Positions 31,354 to 42,447 of a stretch of 64,000 bases of DNA are shown piece after piece; the first letter of the stretch is position 1; each line of letters opens with the position of its first letter. The notes under the pieces were generated by a model, which was given only the letters and a program-made list of their open reading frames with translations, had not been told where the DNA came from and ran no database searches. A program made the position numbers and the translations under genes. The stretch comes from Chara braunii (Eukaryota; Streptophyta; Charophyceae; Charales; Characeae): the NCBI GenBank assembly GCA_003427395.1, contig BFEA01000220.1:788404-852403 (forward strand), written 5' to 3'.

Positions 31354-32146
31354 AGGGCATAAAATCAAGCCGTCCAATCTTATGAAACTTGTTTGACCCA
31401 GCCATTAAGTATACACGAATAGGTTGCACAACTACTTCTTTCTTCCTTTTGGGCATACGACTAAGCCGTTCATCTTAGAACAAGGCTTAGTCGCCCAGAA
31501 CTGTTCAATATCCAACTTATATATACCTTTTTGAGCTTGGTGTTCAAAAGCTGGGCATAGGACTGAGCCGTTCATCTTAGAACAAGGCCCGACCGGCCCA
31601 GGGTTACCTTAAATTATACTCTCTTCTTTTTATGATAAGCTATAGCCGGACCGTCCAATCTTATGGAACCCATGCCTGGTTAGCCTGTTCACACATAGGA
31701 TAGTATAACATATAGCCGAAATTTAGCCTTTTGAGTTCCAGCATGTACAAGGCATTGGGCCAGACCGTCCAATCTTATGAAACACATCTGGTCCTTCGCC
31801 AGGTTCGTTTCTCTCTGATCCATTGTGTGCGGCATGAGCCCAAGGCCATCCAATCTTATGGACATGCCCTGCCCTCAACAAGAATTGAGCCGTCCAATCT
31901 TATGGACTTGCTCAGACCTCCTCGATCAGAAAACAAACGAAACAGAACAAACCCCAATCAAACATGACAACCAAACCCCCCAATTTTATGGTACAGGTTT
32001 GACCCTTGAAAAGTCAGCCACAGTCAAACCCTCACAATTCAGAGCAATCAGGCCGTCCAATCTTATGGAACTGGTCTGACTCTCCATGCAATTCAGAAAT
32101 AAACACCGAGGTCAGGCCGTCCAATCTTATGGAACTGGTCTGACCC
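31354..32146. repeat. Array of ~10 hairpins with constant core and varying, paired stems
   Basis: Each unit has the core G(T)CC/TTC-AATCTTA-TGGA/GAAC (for example CCGTCCAATCTTATGGAAC) inside an outer stem that differs from unit to unit but still pairs. Unit 2 (31458-31493): CGACTAAGCC/GGCTTAGTCG plus GTTC/GAAC around an ATCTTA loop. Unit 5 (31757-31794): GGGCCAGA/TCTGGTCC. Unit 6 (31831-31868): GGCATG/CATGCC. Unit 7 (31886-31914): TGAGC/GCTCA plus GTCCA/TGGAC. Unit 8 (31972-32001): CAAACC/GGTTTG. Units 9 and 10 (32048-32079, 32110-32145): TCAGGCC/GGTCTGA and GGTCAGGCC/GGTCTGACC. Units 1, 3 and 4 are weaker. Spacing is roughly 40-110 bp. Confidence 0.85.
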
Positions 32147-32149
32147 CAT

Positions 32150-35100
32150 AGGACCCATTCAGGCTCAAGGAAAACCACCTTTCACCTACCCTTCCTCCAG
32201 ATGCAACCCCTTGTGTTCACAATCTGCCTTCATACAATCAACAAAACTGAAACTGAGATTGCGCACACATTCCTTTATTTAATCTGAGTTGTGTCCTGTC
32301 ACTCAACCCAAAGTCAAAGTATGGGGTGCATGCAGCATACTCAGTCGATGCATAGAGAGACGTACAAATAGGGGTTATACTAGGGTATATAAAGGGAAGC
32401 AAACGATTACCTCTCAGTTCCCTGCCTCCAGAGCCTCGCCTAGGTTTCGGCAGAGCTCCCGCAATCGGTGGGGTGAACCTCCCACAGAGGCCTTGGCGCG
32501 GATTACGGGTTGCAATCCCGCCTGCCGCCCTCCTCTCAAAACCAACAGACTAGACTTAGAGTAAGAAGGGCAGAAGGAGAAAGTTTCAGACTCTCAGATG
32601 CAAGAGTGGTGCGCTCAGCCTCGCAGGAGAGGGACTTGATACCTTCAGTCGCCTGAGGGCCCCACAATGGTAGCTAAATACGCCGCAGCCCGGTCAACCC
32701 GTAATCAAGCTGCCCGAAAACAGGCCGTCCTTACGAAATCCCGATCTGCCACCACCTCTTGAAGCGGTGACAACAACTTCTCTCTTTAGCCCAGTCCTTC
32801 CCCCCACACGTGGTTAGAGCGGCAGGCTAAACATACGCCAACGACCCAGTGAAACGCCCAACTTGTGCTGCAAAATGGTATAACGAAGCTGAGTACTCGC
32901 CACTTAGCCCCACAGAAGGCCCAGACAAGCAAGACGCGTGGTGGAAACCAGTCGAGCACCACCAGATACTGCAGCAGTCAGAACCCACAGCGATCGCAGC
33001 AGCGAACCCCTCTTACACACTCCAATTGCCCCGTTCGCCCTCAGTCCTCCTGGCCGCAGTGTAGCTGGCTGGGCGATATCCAATCACCACCGGTAGGTGC
33101 GCTGTCCAGCGGCCTATCCCCCCTGCTGCCCTACGCACTTCCATTCCTAATCATCTCACGTACTCAGGCCGCCCGCTGGTCAGCGTACTAGCCAAAATGG
33201 GCACGCTCTCAACACTGCGCCTCGTTGTCCGCTGTTCTGCTCACTAAAACCCGCTAGTCTCTCCACTACTAGGCTCTCCGCCGGTTCTCTCCAAGTAGGC
33301 GAGGAACTGGTCAACAGGTAAGTCCTCAACGCCCCTCAAAGGCCTTCATGCCACCTCCACTGATAAGATGCACCATATAGAATGACCCTGTCGCTGAAGC
33401 CCGACTAATTACAAAAACTCAGGAAAAGTCGTTATCAAATTCCGACGCCCCGCGTCAGAGCACCACCAGCAACCGGAGTATTTGAGACGCTCGTCCTACA
33501 ACCAGCTATCCCAGCTGCTGCTCGAATCACCATCGGCTGTGCAAGCGAGTCGAACCTCTCCTTCGGTCGGCCCTTCAGATGTGACGAGGCCAGAAGCCTG
33601 TCGGGCAGCTCCTAGTGGCCTAGGTGAAGCGGCTTCAACAATTTAGAAATTGGTCGTGCGCCTGGCCCGAACACACAAGCCAACAGGCAAGCCCCAAACC
33701 TGTAGCTGGCTCCGCACATCCGCCACCGATGGAATGAGCACGATTGCACGGATCTTCCGTCAAGGCATGGAAGTATGCATCGTTCGCTCAGTCGATAGGA
33801 GGGGCGAGCTTGACTGAACCTTCATGTTCGCGCTGCACCGAACAACAGGTAAGTCTCCAACACACTGCCATCCGCCTGCAGCATCCCCCACGAAGGCAAC
33901 TGGGAAAGTTCAGATGAATCTTCTGCAAAAATGCGGAAGTATTCTTGTCATAGTCACATTCTCCCCTATGCGCAGCCTACCTTCCGACTAACTGCCTCTT
34001 TACTAACTCTCATCTGAATCTAACCCCATAGTCAAGGTCGTCGCCCTAAAAAAACTCCCATCTCGATTTTTCTTCAACTCGATCCCATTAGGAGTCGAGT
34101 GCACCAGCTCGTTCTGACTGCGCAAGTCCGGCCTCTGCCATCCCCTGTTCATTCCGCATGAATCTAACCCCACGTGCCGTCCCGATTCACTCACCTCTGC
34201 TAACTTCTATTCTACTAACCTACCCTCCATTCTAACTCTACTACCCAACTCGCCTTGGCAAGAAAAAACAGAATCACCCCTTTTCCCGCCCGAATCCGGC
34301 CAGAAACGAGGGAGATGAGTATTTTCTCATCCTGCTTCCTTCACACTCCCGCCATATCCCACGCAGCTCCTTTCTCATGTAGCAACCCATTCACTTCCCC
34401 ACCGCCGAACCTGGCCGCGCCATTCAACTCGCGGTCTCACAAAACCCCCACTTACCACATTTCCTCACTCGAATCCATCAAGGATTGAGTGAGATATAGC
34501 ACTTCTGCTCCCGCTGGTCCATCCGCTGCCGCACACGGCGGCCCGTCTCGCTCCCCGCCTTATCCCGTCGGTCTTTCTGCCCGGTTACCGCCCGCCTCGC
34601 CGCTACCTGCCACCTGCTCTATACTCCACCCCTCTCCAACCCAGATGCACCTAGCCCGGCTCCCACCCGGGTCCACTCCCACCTCCTACTGCCTGTCGCT
34701 CACTGCCCGCTGCCTCCCCGGGCAACGCCGCTCCCTTACAGCGCCGTATCCGACCTTCCCTTTGCCACCCCAGCGCCCGTGCTGTAGTGGCTAGCCGGAC
34801 GGTAGCACCCGCCTAGCTCCTTCATATCTCCTGCCTCAGCCCGCATGCACCTGGCGCGTCCTTGCGTCGGGGTTCATCTCTCCCTGTTTCGTGTTGTCGT
34901 CCCCAGAGCCCTGGAACGCACCTCTCAATCGCTCTGCTGCGTTCGAACAAACCGGGTGCCGACCTCGCGAAATCTCCGACAACCAAATGGAGGGATGAGG
35001 CGCGCCACCCGACTTTTATACATGCTGCACTGCGCACGGGCCAGCCCAATCCTCCCCCCTCGGACACACGCGGCGCAGACGTCCGCCCGGTTCCAACCAC

Positions 35101-35430
35101 CCCTCCGCCGCTTCATGCCGTGGCCTAGCACCCGCTGCGCACCGTCCTCCACATGCATCCGGCTCTATTCCACACCCGGGTTCGCCCCCCTCCACCTTAA
35201 CTGCGGCGCCAAGCAACTGACCCGACAACCCTCGAGCGGAAAGAGCAAAAAAACAGAAAAACTCGGCTGCCGGCCTCCCCAGCTCTATCCCTTTTTGCGC
35301 TCGCACACACCCAGCCTCGTCCCCCGTCCAAGTTCACTCCCGGCCTCCTCCGCTGCACTGTCGTCTCGCCCACAACCGCGCTATACCGGCTGGCCAACTC
35401 CGCCGCCTCCTCGCAACCCGATGCTTTAGA
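32150..35430. other. Noncoding stretch, C-rich; no gene supported
   Basis: Open frames here (for example 34489-34794 and 34845-35429 plus) are Pro/Ser/Ala-rich with no domain. A tRNA-like GTTAGAGCGGCAGGCTAAAC at about 32813 lacks a matching box B. A PBS-like inverse GGCGCCA at about 35203 is not supported by LTR ends. Confidence 0.4.
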
Positions 35431-36319
35431 GCTACCCAGCCTCGCTGGGTTGTGTACGGATCTGGCCCCTTTTCGAGGCCGGGTTCAGACAGGTGCGTCC
35501 GTTGTATACTACCAACCTCAGCCATCGCGAGCACCCTGGCCCGCTAGCCCTCACCTCGTTTTAACGGATACCCCGATGGGGCTAGCCGCGACAGTATCCC
35601 ATCCGTGGTCCTTCAAGACCCGAACAACCAAACACACTGTCGCAAATATATAAAACCAAAAATAATATAAAACAGAATACCATATATATATATAAAAATC
35701 CCAGACCAGGGGCGGGAACTGTCGGTACTTCACCGGTCCCGTGGGTCGGGTCCGTTACCACGCCCATCACCAAAACCAAAAGGGAATAGCCCCCGTCAGG
35801 CCCTCAACCCCCTCAATTTCCTTTGTAGCACTTTGCTGCCACAGCACCACCCACCAGCCTGGATCCCTACACCTCGGTAGCAATAGTCTAGCATTGTAAC
35901 CTATAGGGCTAAGCCCAAGCTTGGTATAGTAAAGCGCGGACCTCAATATGAAATGGCGCCGCGCCGTGCCTACTCAGACCTCATTGCGGCCATCCCGCGC
36001 ACCTACCGGCGCGCCGGCCCTACTGTCGGTCGCACACGCCAACCAAGAACAAACCTTTGCCCCTTAACCAACCTATGGCACGATCCCGGGTTGGCCGACT
36101 AGGCCGGCCGCCCACTCAATCAGAAAAATCACACGCGCGCCTTAATATTGCGCGCCCACATACCCCCTAACTTAGTTAGGACGAGTCCCGAACTCCGTCG
36201 CACCTTGCCCGGCTTATGCCGACCAAACCCATTTTTCTGTCATTTGCAAAAACCAGGGCGGATACCCTTGTAAGGGTATTCGCGCGGACAGCCTACCGGA
36301 CTATATTAAGCGACGTTCC

Positions 36320-38967
36320 CGTCGCTATGCCAAATCAGAAATCTACAAACTCATTCACGCTTCCAAATGTTGACGAGAGCAGAACCAATTCCGATTCGCC
36401 GACAGACTCAGGGTTGAGGCCTCCAACACTCCATGCCGACATAACTATATGCTGCCAGGGTTTCAATCCAGGGTTTCTGTTGTCCTGACACTAGGCCGCA
36501 AGTGTATTACGCATCAATACTACAGCATAAGTTCCAAAGGCCACCTCAAACCGTCCTTTCCCCTTCGTCCTAGACAAACGCCGACGTTTCGTTAGGTGTC
36601 CCAGTTAGACTCTCTGTTACAAGCAGAGTCATACGGGGACGCGGGCCTTAGACGAGACCTAAGAAGGCACTCTCGCCTCCCCCGCGAAAATCCTCACAAT
36701 CAAACATATATATATGTATACGTAGATCTCCTCTCAGCTCTTTCTGCAGTCTAGTACAGAAACGCTAGGTCTCCATCCTGACCCACCATAGTCTGGTTGA
36801 TCGAGCCAGATCTACGGCCTACCGCATTGTTATCTTAGCGGCAGTCCCTTCGTTGGTTATGCAACAATAGGTTTTCTCCTGATAGGCATTCAATCAGGGC
36901 GCCCAAAGGACTCAACTCGTATCCCCCGCCATTCTACCAGAGTAATTTCCTTGGGGCGAGCATAACCTCTTAAGATCTTACTCTGCTGGTAGACGTGGGC
37001 CCGCAACCAGGTTGTGCTGGCTTGCAGCCATCCAATAGGGGTTGCGCCCTAGGGGTGCTATCCTTTACCGTCTAGCTTGGTATTCCTCAGTATGCCTTAG
37101 GATTAACACATGTGTCTAGATGGTGCGTCGCAAAACAGACCACAGGCCCACTTCGGGACTACGCAGGGGTCTGTCTCACTTTAAAGGCGTTTACCAGCTC
37201 CCAATGAAACGTCATAGAAAGCATGGCCCCTTTTCACAATCATAAACAGGTTCACCGCTAGGCTCACACAAGGCCGTGGCCTGCTGACTTGATTAGAGAC
37301 AACAGACCACACATCCCACGACATTTTTATGCACTGACTTGCGACCTTCTCGGTTCCACCAATGGTTCCAACTCGTAACCCTGGTTCCTCTCGTCAGACC
37401 ATTTCACTCAAACATTGCTTACCATGTCATTAAATCCATTACCCACTTTCCACATGAAGGGGGTCTCCCTTAATAGGTCTCCCAGTCATCCCTCTCTTCT
37501 TATAGGATGGATTATCACGCGACCTCGGTTATATAACCGTCAATAACCAGCATTCCCACCCTCCATAGTCTGAAGGGGGTCTCCACCATAGAGCAACTCA
37601 ATGAGGGCCTACTTAGGGGTCCTCTTTGTCAACTCATACGCAAAACAACTCAAACTGGGGGACCAACTTATGGGTCTCTTTCACAACTTAGCCATAAACA
37701 TTCAGCATGGTAAGCATTCGAGTCTTATAGGCACGCAAGACCCCTTAGGGTCCTCACTCATCTGTCACCAAACAGCCTCGCTGCCTCCCCTTATACTCGG
37801 TCATTTCACCCGCCCATGGGCAGGTCGCACGAGTATACCGAAGAGTAGACGGCAATCACAATCACATAATACACATACATGAAATGTATCCCACACATCT
37901 CTCACACAAAACCCTCATTCATTGGGATAAAGCCACACATGTGAGAGTGATCGTGATCGTCACAAAAGTAAATCCCACAGAGGGTGAAATCAAAATATAC
38001 TCGGGAGCAAAATATTTCCCTCAAGTCTCAATACAACACTCAACTCAAACTCTCACGGTCACAATTCCTAGGATATACCTAGGAATAGGATGCCCGCCCT
38101 AGTGAACAACTCAACACTCAGTTCCCTGTACACTCTACAGGGTGGACTCACACCCCAAGTGTTATGGCTCTCAGGATCCAATCAGAAATGTAAAGAAGGT
38201 TTCCAAACCTCCAAACCTAATGTACAAATCACACAGTCACAGGTATCTCACAACTAAATTTCACCCGCCGAACTGTATCATACACAAACCCCAATGACCA
38301 ACTGAGCCCCGCCACCTATGTATGTACAACTAGACAAGACTCCCAGGGCGAGCTCAGACGTGCGCACCCCTTAGGACCCACTCAACCGACTCCGAGTACG
38401 TACATCTCTAACCCAACCTTTGGGTATAGAGGAACTCTAGTCCTACTGTCATATAGACATGCCAGCCTCTACTCACTCATGGTCTCCTGGTTCTGCCTAT
38501 ACAATTGTGCCCTACCCCCATCTGGAGCCCGCTCTACCACTCGCCCCTATCTGTCGTACATCCTCCCACCACTCTCTGTCACTCTCCCATCCGCCTTGTC
38601 CTTAAGGAACTTCGGGCATTCAAGAGCCCTATGTACGTCGACACCTCCTCTTCTTCTTCTGGGACCCAGGCAATGACGGCGTCTTGCTAGTTTCCCTGCT
38701 CATCTCGTGGCTCTGGGGCATACTCCATGACTCTGTCGGTCCTGCCTCCACCATCTGGGTACTCGGCCCTACTAGCATCTCATCTCCCTTGGGTCGATAC
38801 GTTGGAGTGTCCAGTCTCGGTGGCCTACCCTCACGGACTCCTCCCATGGCAGTCGCCCCCTCATCCCCATGCAGGTCAGAAGGCTGGGGAGTCACGACAG
38901 TCGCTGGCTCGCTCATAACTTCCTGCTGCTGCTATGAGATGTGCTCTCCTGAGTCAGCTCCAGTAGC
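36320..38967. other. Noncoding part of the hairpin region up to the Gag-like end
   Basis: It includes a short (TA)n at about 36706-36720, hairpins listed in the 29539-38142 entry, and a set with CTTA-like loops (GGGCC.TACTTAGG.GGTCC at 37604-37622; GGACC.AACTTATG.GGTCT at 37659-37677; GACCC.CTTA.GGGTC at 37739-37752). From 38470 on, it may hold the 3' untranslated part of the minus-strand Ty3 element. No gene. Confidence 0.4.
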
Positions 38968-40454
38968 CTAAGAGCTTAACTGCGTCCTCAGCTCCCCTAT
39001 CTCTGGCACGCGCTCCGGGGTCTCCTGCCTCTGAGGCCCTCCTGACGGCATGTCCAGCTCCATGGCTGCCACCAACTCGTCCAGTCGAGACGCCTCTCCC
39101 CCCATTACCTCCGGCTCAGTGGATGCTGCTGCTCCCGTAAGGGCACCCTCCTGCACCTCCAAAAGGATCATAGGGGACTCCTCTGTGGGGCCCCCCTCCG
39201 CCACTGGAGATTGGGGTCTCTGCACCGGCTCGTTCCCAGGAGTCTCAATCGTCATAGGGGTGGCCTGTTGCGAGGCCAACTCCGTGAGAGTCCTGAAGCT
39301 GAACCTCCTCTCCTCGGCCTCCCGCCTTGCCGCCGCCTCTGTTGAGTCCAGGAATACCTTTCCCATTCCCTCTTGTTGTGGCGTCTCTGTCGTTCCTTCC
39401 TGGTCGAAGAACCCCTGTACCTCCTTCCCCTGGATACCATATCGACTTTGCTCCGTCCATTCGACCACCTTAGTGGCCGAGAGCCTCTCTACCATTGCCG
39501 CCATGTCCTGGAGCCTCTTCTCCCATTCCGCTTCCTTGACTTCCATATGGGACCTCCATGCTTGGTTCTCTTCCCTCTCTTCTGCCAACTGGGTGGACAA
39601 CTGTCCCACCTCTAACCTCAAGGCCGCCAACTCATCGCTGAGCATGGAGTACCGTTGGAAGGACGAGATCGCCACCTCACCTATCCTCCTATCTGCACGC
39701 TCAATCTCCATCCTGGTGGCTGAAAGTCCCAAGTCCCCTGTCTCTCGTGCCTCGTCCACCCTCGCATTCTCTTGTCCCAACTCTCGTGACCTCAGGCGAG
39801 CAGCATCCCTCTTACCCTCATAGCTGGCCCAAGCCTCGCTAATCCTCTGTTCGCTCGTCGGAGGGTCAATCGGTGGCTTCGACGCTTCTCCTGCGGCCTC
39901 CATCCTAACTTTCTCCTGGTATAACTCCTCGAGGCGTACCTGCACCCTCGCGCGCTTCTCTTCTTTCGTCTCCCTGATGGCCTCCTTCCCCGCGCCTCGT
40001 GGGCTTCTCGCAGTGGGTCTCTCTCACTCGTCCCCTCCTCTGTGGGCGGCGGCCCTGGCGGAGGCTCCCTGGAGGTCGGCACCTCCACATCCATGCGTGC
40101 GCCTGTAGGCTCAGCTAGTTGCGGCACCACAGTAGTAGGTGTCCTCGCCCTCTCGCCCTCCTCTGGCTTCTCCTGCGTCGGGGGTGGCGTAGTAGCTGCC
40201 GATGGCGACCCCAACATCTCCTCGCTGTCCGACTCAGGAATTCCTTCAGGCCAATACTGCCGCGTCTGCTCCGGAATCGGGGCAGGGGGAGGGGTATCAT
40301 CCCCAGTCGTGATAACCCCCTTAGTCTGCGGCTCCTCGGGCCCACGAGACCCCGCCTCGGGCCCCGGCTCAGGTGGCCCCTCCTCTGGCTCATCCTCTAC
40401 TGGCTTATACCGTGTCGGTCCGCTCTGGTCCGCTCCCAGCTGTGACGCCCCCAC
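38968..40454 (-). pseudogene. Acidic/proline linker and coiled-coil protein
   Basis: Two frames join. 40454-39800 gives GADQSGPTRYKPVEDEPEEG and a long Pro/Glu/Thr linker. After a shift near 40000 the second frame (about 39990-38968) gives EAIRETKEEKRARVQVRLEE, a heptad-rich coiled coil (LSDELAALRLEVGQLSTQLA, EEREENQAWRSHMEVKEAEW), then an acidic Gln/Pro-rich tail ending GELRTQLSS. It follows the Gag-like part and most likely belonged to one polyprotein broken by shifts near 40454 and 40000. No protease or nucleic-acid-binding motif is seen. Confidence 0.5.
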
Positions 40455-41224
40455 TGGGACACATCGAGATGAGCCTCCAACCTGTCGAGCGGCGTCCTCA
40501 ATGGCACCGCCTCTCCTCCCTCCGGTAACGTCGGCGACGGGCCCCGTAGATCACTGTCCGTGACTCGGCGAAACTCCACCCGCTCGAGTCCATAGGTAGG
40601 GGGTAGCTCTGCCGTCTGAGCTGGCCCTGCGGCCTGAACCAGCTCCACCGCCTGGGCGGCCTCTGCTGGCCCATCTCGCTGTGCCAAGGCCTTTCGGCCC
40701 CCTCTGGTCGTAGTGGCCCCTATCGCCTCTGGGCCCCGTGACCTCTTACTCGTATGTTGTCTCTCCACCCTGGGCTTTGGTCTCTCGGGCTCCAGTCGTC
40801 GAAATGCCTACCTCAATTGGGCCTGGCAGTCCTCCCAGTCGCGTGCCCTATCCCGGATCTGCCTCACCAACGACCTCTCCGCCCTCCGCGTCCAGAGGGG
40901 TAGCATCTGCATCCACTCCTCCTGCCCAGTTCCTTGGTCGCGCATATACTGCTCATAGGCCGGAATGAACTCCTCCACATTGCCTTCCTCCAATCGAATA
41001 GGCAACCCATCCGGCCCCAACGGCGAAGCCCTCAGCATCTGCATCCTCGCCTCCACATCCTGCCAGGTCAAAGCCTCCTCCCGGATGTGCGCAATAGACT
41101 CCTCAAAACGCCTAACTCCTCTCAGGTGTCGTATCCTCTCCAAGGTAGACCAACCCTCCCGTGCCGCATGTGCCTGGTAGGAGTCCAGAAAGAGCTCTAT
41201 GTTATCATCGTCGAAGACATGCAT
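40397..41224 (-). pseudogene. Gag-like region with two similar halves, plus linker
   Basis: The first part (41224-40811) has two related ~60-residue halves: DDNIELFLDSYQAHA ... RRFEESIAHIREEALTWQDV and GNVEEFIPAYEQYM ... RRAERSLVRQIRDRARDWED. Both read N-[IV]-E-x-F-x(3)-Y, then RR-x-E-x-S, I-R and W-x-D. F..Y..W-rich helical segments of this kind occur at the start of many Ty3 Gag capsids, so I call it Gag-like by inference. A TAG at 40808-40810 interrupts, where CAG would give AQLRQAFRRLEPERPK; the same frame then continues through a Pro/Ala/Arg linker to 40397. No CCHC knuckle seen. Confidence 0.55.
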
Positions 41225-41520
41225 AGACTCCCTTTCAGATGGTCAGTGCGAGTCATGGTCAGCGCGAGTCATCCCCTCCTGTTGCTCCCCGAGGCCTCTG
41301 TCGTGGCCGCGCGCCCCTCCCGCCTCTCTGCATGGCTGTCTTTGAAAAGTCAGACGTGCACAATAGGCGAGAGAAACGCAAGCAGACACACAACAAGGTT
41401 AGCCCTCTGTTCATCGAGTTCTTATGATAACACACATGCCTTTTCCTACTCCATCACCCGCCTTAACCATAACATGCAACACCTCAAGGACTAGTCCACT
41501 TTGAAGGTAAAATTCTTTAC

Positions 41521-42447
41521 CTATTCCCTGGCCACGAATTTCTTCAGCCTGGTCCCTGATACCCAATCCTGCCAGCCTGTCCCGTCCAGCTCCTCGCTCT
41601 GATAGGCCCCAAATTCGCCACATCGCAAAATTCTATAGGGGCCCATCCATCTCTTGTCGAGCTTCCTCGACCATTGCTTCTCCAAAGAGGAGTCGTATAG
41701 TAACACGACGTCCCCCACTGCCAACGGCTCCTTCCTTACTCCCGCCATCTGGTCCCATCTCATCTTGTCTTCCATGCGGCTCCTCTCTACCTGACCGGCG
41801 GCCTCTCGCAGTCTTTCCTCGACCGCCCTCACTTGCCGTGCCCGAATATCGAGCAGTTCTTTGAAGGACAGGTTTACTTCTAAGTCTTGGCGCCTCCACG
41901 TCTTCATAAAGTTTTCTATGGGAAAGGTGGCGTGCCTCCCATACCACAGTGTGGCTGACGCGTACTTGGTAGTCCTCTTTACAGTAACATTCTCCACGAA
42001 GAAAGCTGCCCGTAGGAACTTTGGCCACTGACCAGGATTGCCCTCTGTCCACTTAGCCAGGAGATTCGTGATGGTACTGTGTCCCCTCTCCACAGGAGCG
42101 TTCGCTTGAGGGTGCACGACCATAGTATAGTCGGTCACTACGCCATACCCTGCAAGCAACGTCCTCACCTCATTATAGGTAAACTCTGATCCTCGATCCA
42201 TCACGAACTCCTTGACAAAAGGATATCGCAGGTAATACTCCTCGATGCAGTTCGCCAAAACCGGGTCAGTCTTCGTTCGGATAGCTCGTCCGTCCACAAA
42301 CCCAGTAAGGTTATCCCGTGCATCGAAGATGTAGTTACACCCATTCTCCCCTGCTGGCATGAATAACAGGTCCAGGTGTACGACCGCACCCACTTCCCTT
42401 TCCAACCTTGGGTGTAGGGGCTCACCAGACCTTTGCGCTAACCTCTC
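41521..42447 (-). pseudogene. Integrase catalytic core and GPY domain
   Basis: DDE residues visible: D in VVHLDLLFMP, D in FVMDRGSEFTYNE, and E in HPQANAPVERGHSTI, at the family spacing. The C-terminal part has VGDVVLLYDSSLEKQWSRKL followed by KRWMGPYRILRCGEFGAYQ, a GPY/F module found in many Ty3 integrases. I see no chromodomain before the stop (KKFVARE). This is the last pol domain; the next frame on the strand is Gag-like. Confidence 0.85.

Larger units (their letters stand above)
29539..38142. other. 9-kb noncoding region dense in short perfect hairpins
   Basis: No frame here has domain support. What stands out is perfect hairpins: CCCTCG/CGAGGG (29539-29557), CGACACTCGAGTGTCG (29565-29580), GACAACTTTAAGTTGTC (29682-29698), AAGGCTAAAGCCTT (30401-30414), CTGTTATCA/TGATAACAG (30475-30493), GATCCT/AGGATC (30499-30513), ACCCAGC/GCTGGGT (35434-35450), ATACCCTTGTAAGGGTAT (36262-36279), AGCGACG/CGTCGCT (36309-36326), CGGTTATATAACCG (37526-37539), GACCC/GGGTC (37739-37752), TATACTCG/CGAGTATA (37792-37837), ATTCCTAGG/CCTAGGAAT (38064-38086), CCCTGTA/TACAGGG (38124-38142). 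The array at 31354-32146 is listed separately. It might be the untranslated part of a retroelement, an organelle-like insertion or a structured RNA gene; I cannot decide. Confidence 0.6.

Noticed and set aside
31354-32146. CRISPR-like reading of the hairpin array
   Set aside because: The units share a core but have diverged outer stems and unequal spacing; there is no constant 24-40 bp direct repeat, and the context is eukaryotic.
32813-32880. tRNA gene suggested by GTTAGAGCGGCAGGCTAAAC
   Set aside because: No matching T-arm (GGTTCRANYCC) at the right distance and no acceptor stem.
35195-35215. GGCGCCAAG as a primer-binding site for an element at 29-35 kb
   Set aside because: Only the first eight bases fit and no LTR terminus or partner repeat was found.
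35575-35600. TGTCGCGGCTAGCCCC (minus) as a third LTR start
   Set aside because: Resembles TGTCGRGCGGCT but the following 100 bases do not match the other two copies.
39050-39823. 257-codon plus-strand frame opposite the coiled coil
   Set aside because: It is the complement of the better supported minus-strand coiled-coil frame.
41521-41620. Chromodomain at the integrase end
   Set aside because: The GPY module is followed by only about 40 residues, with no aromatic-cage pattern.
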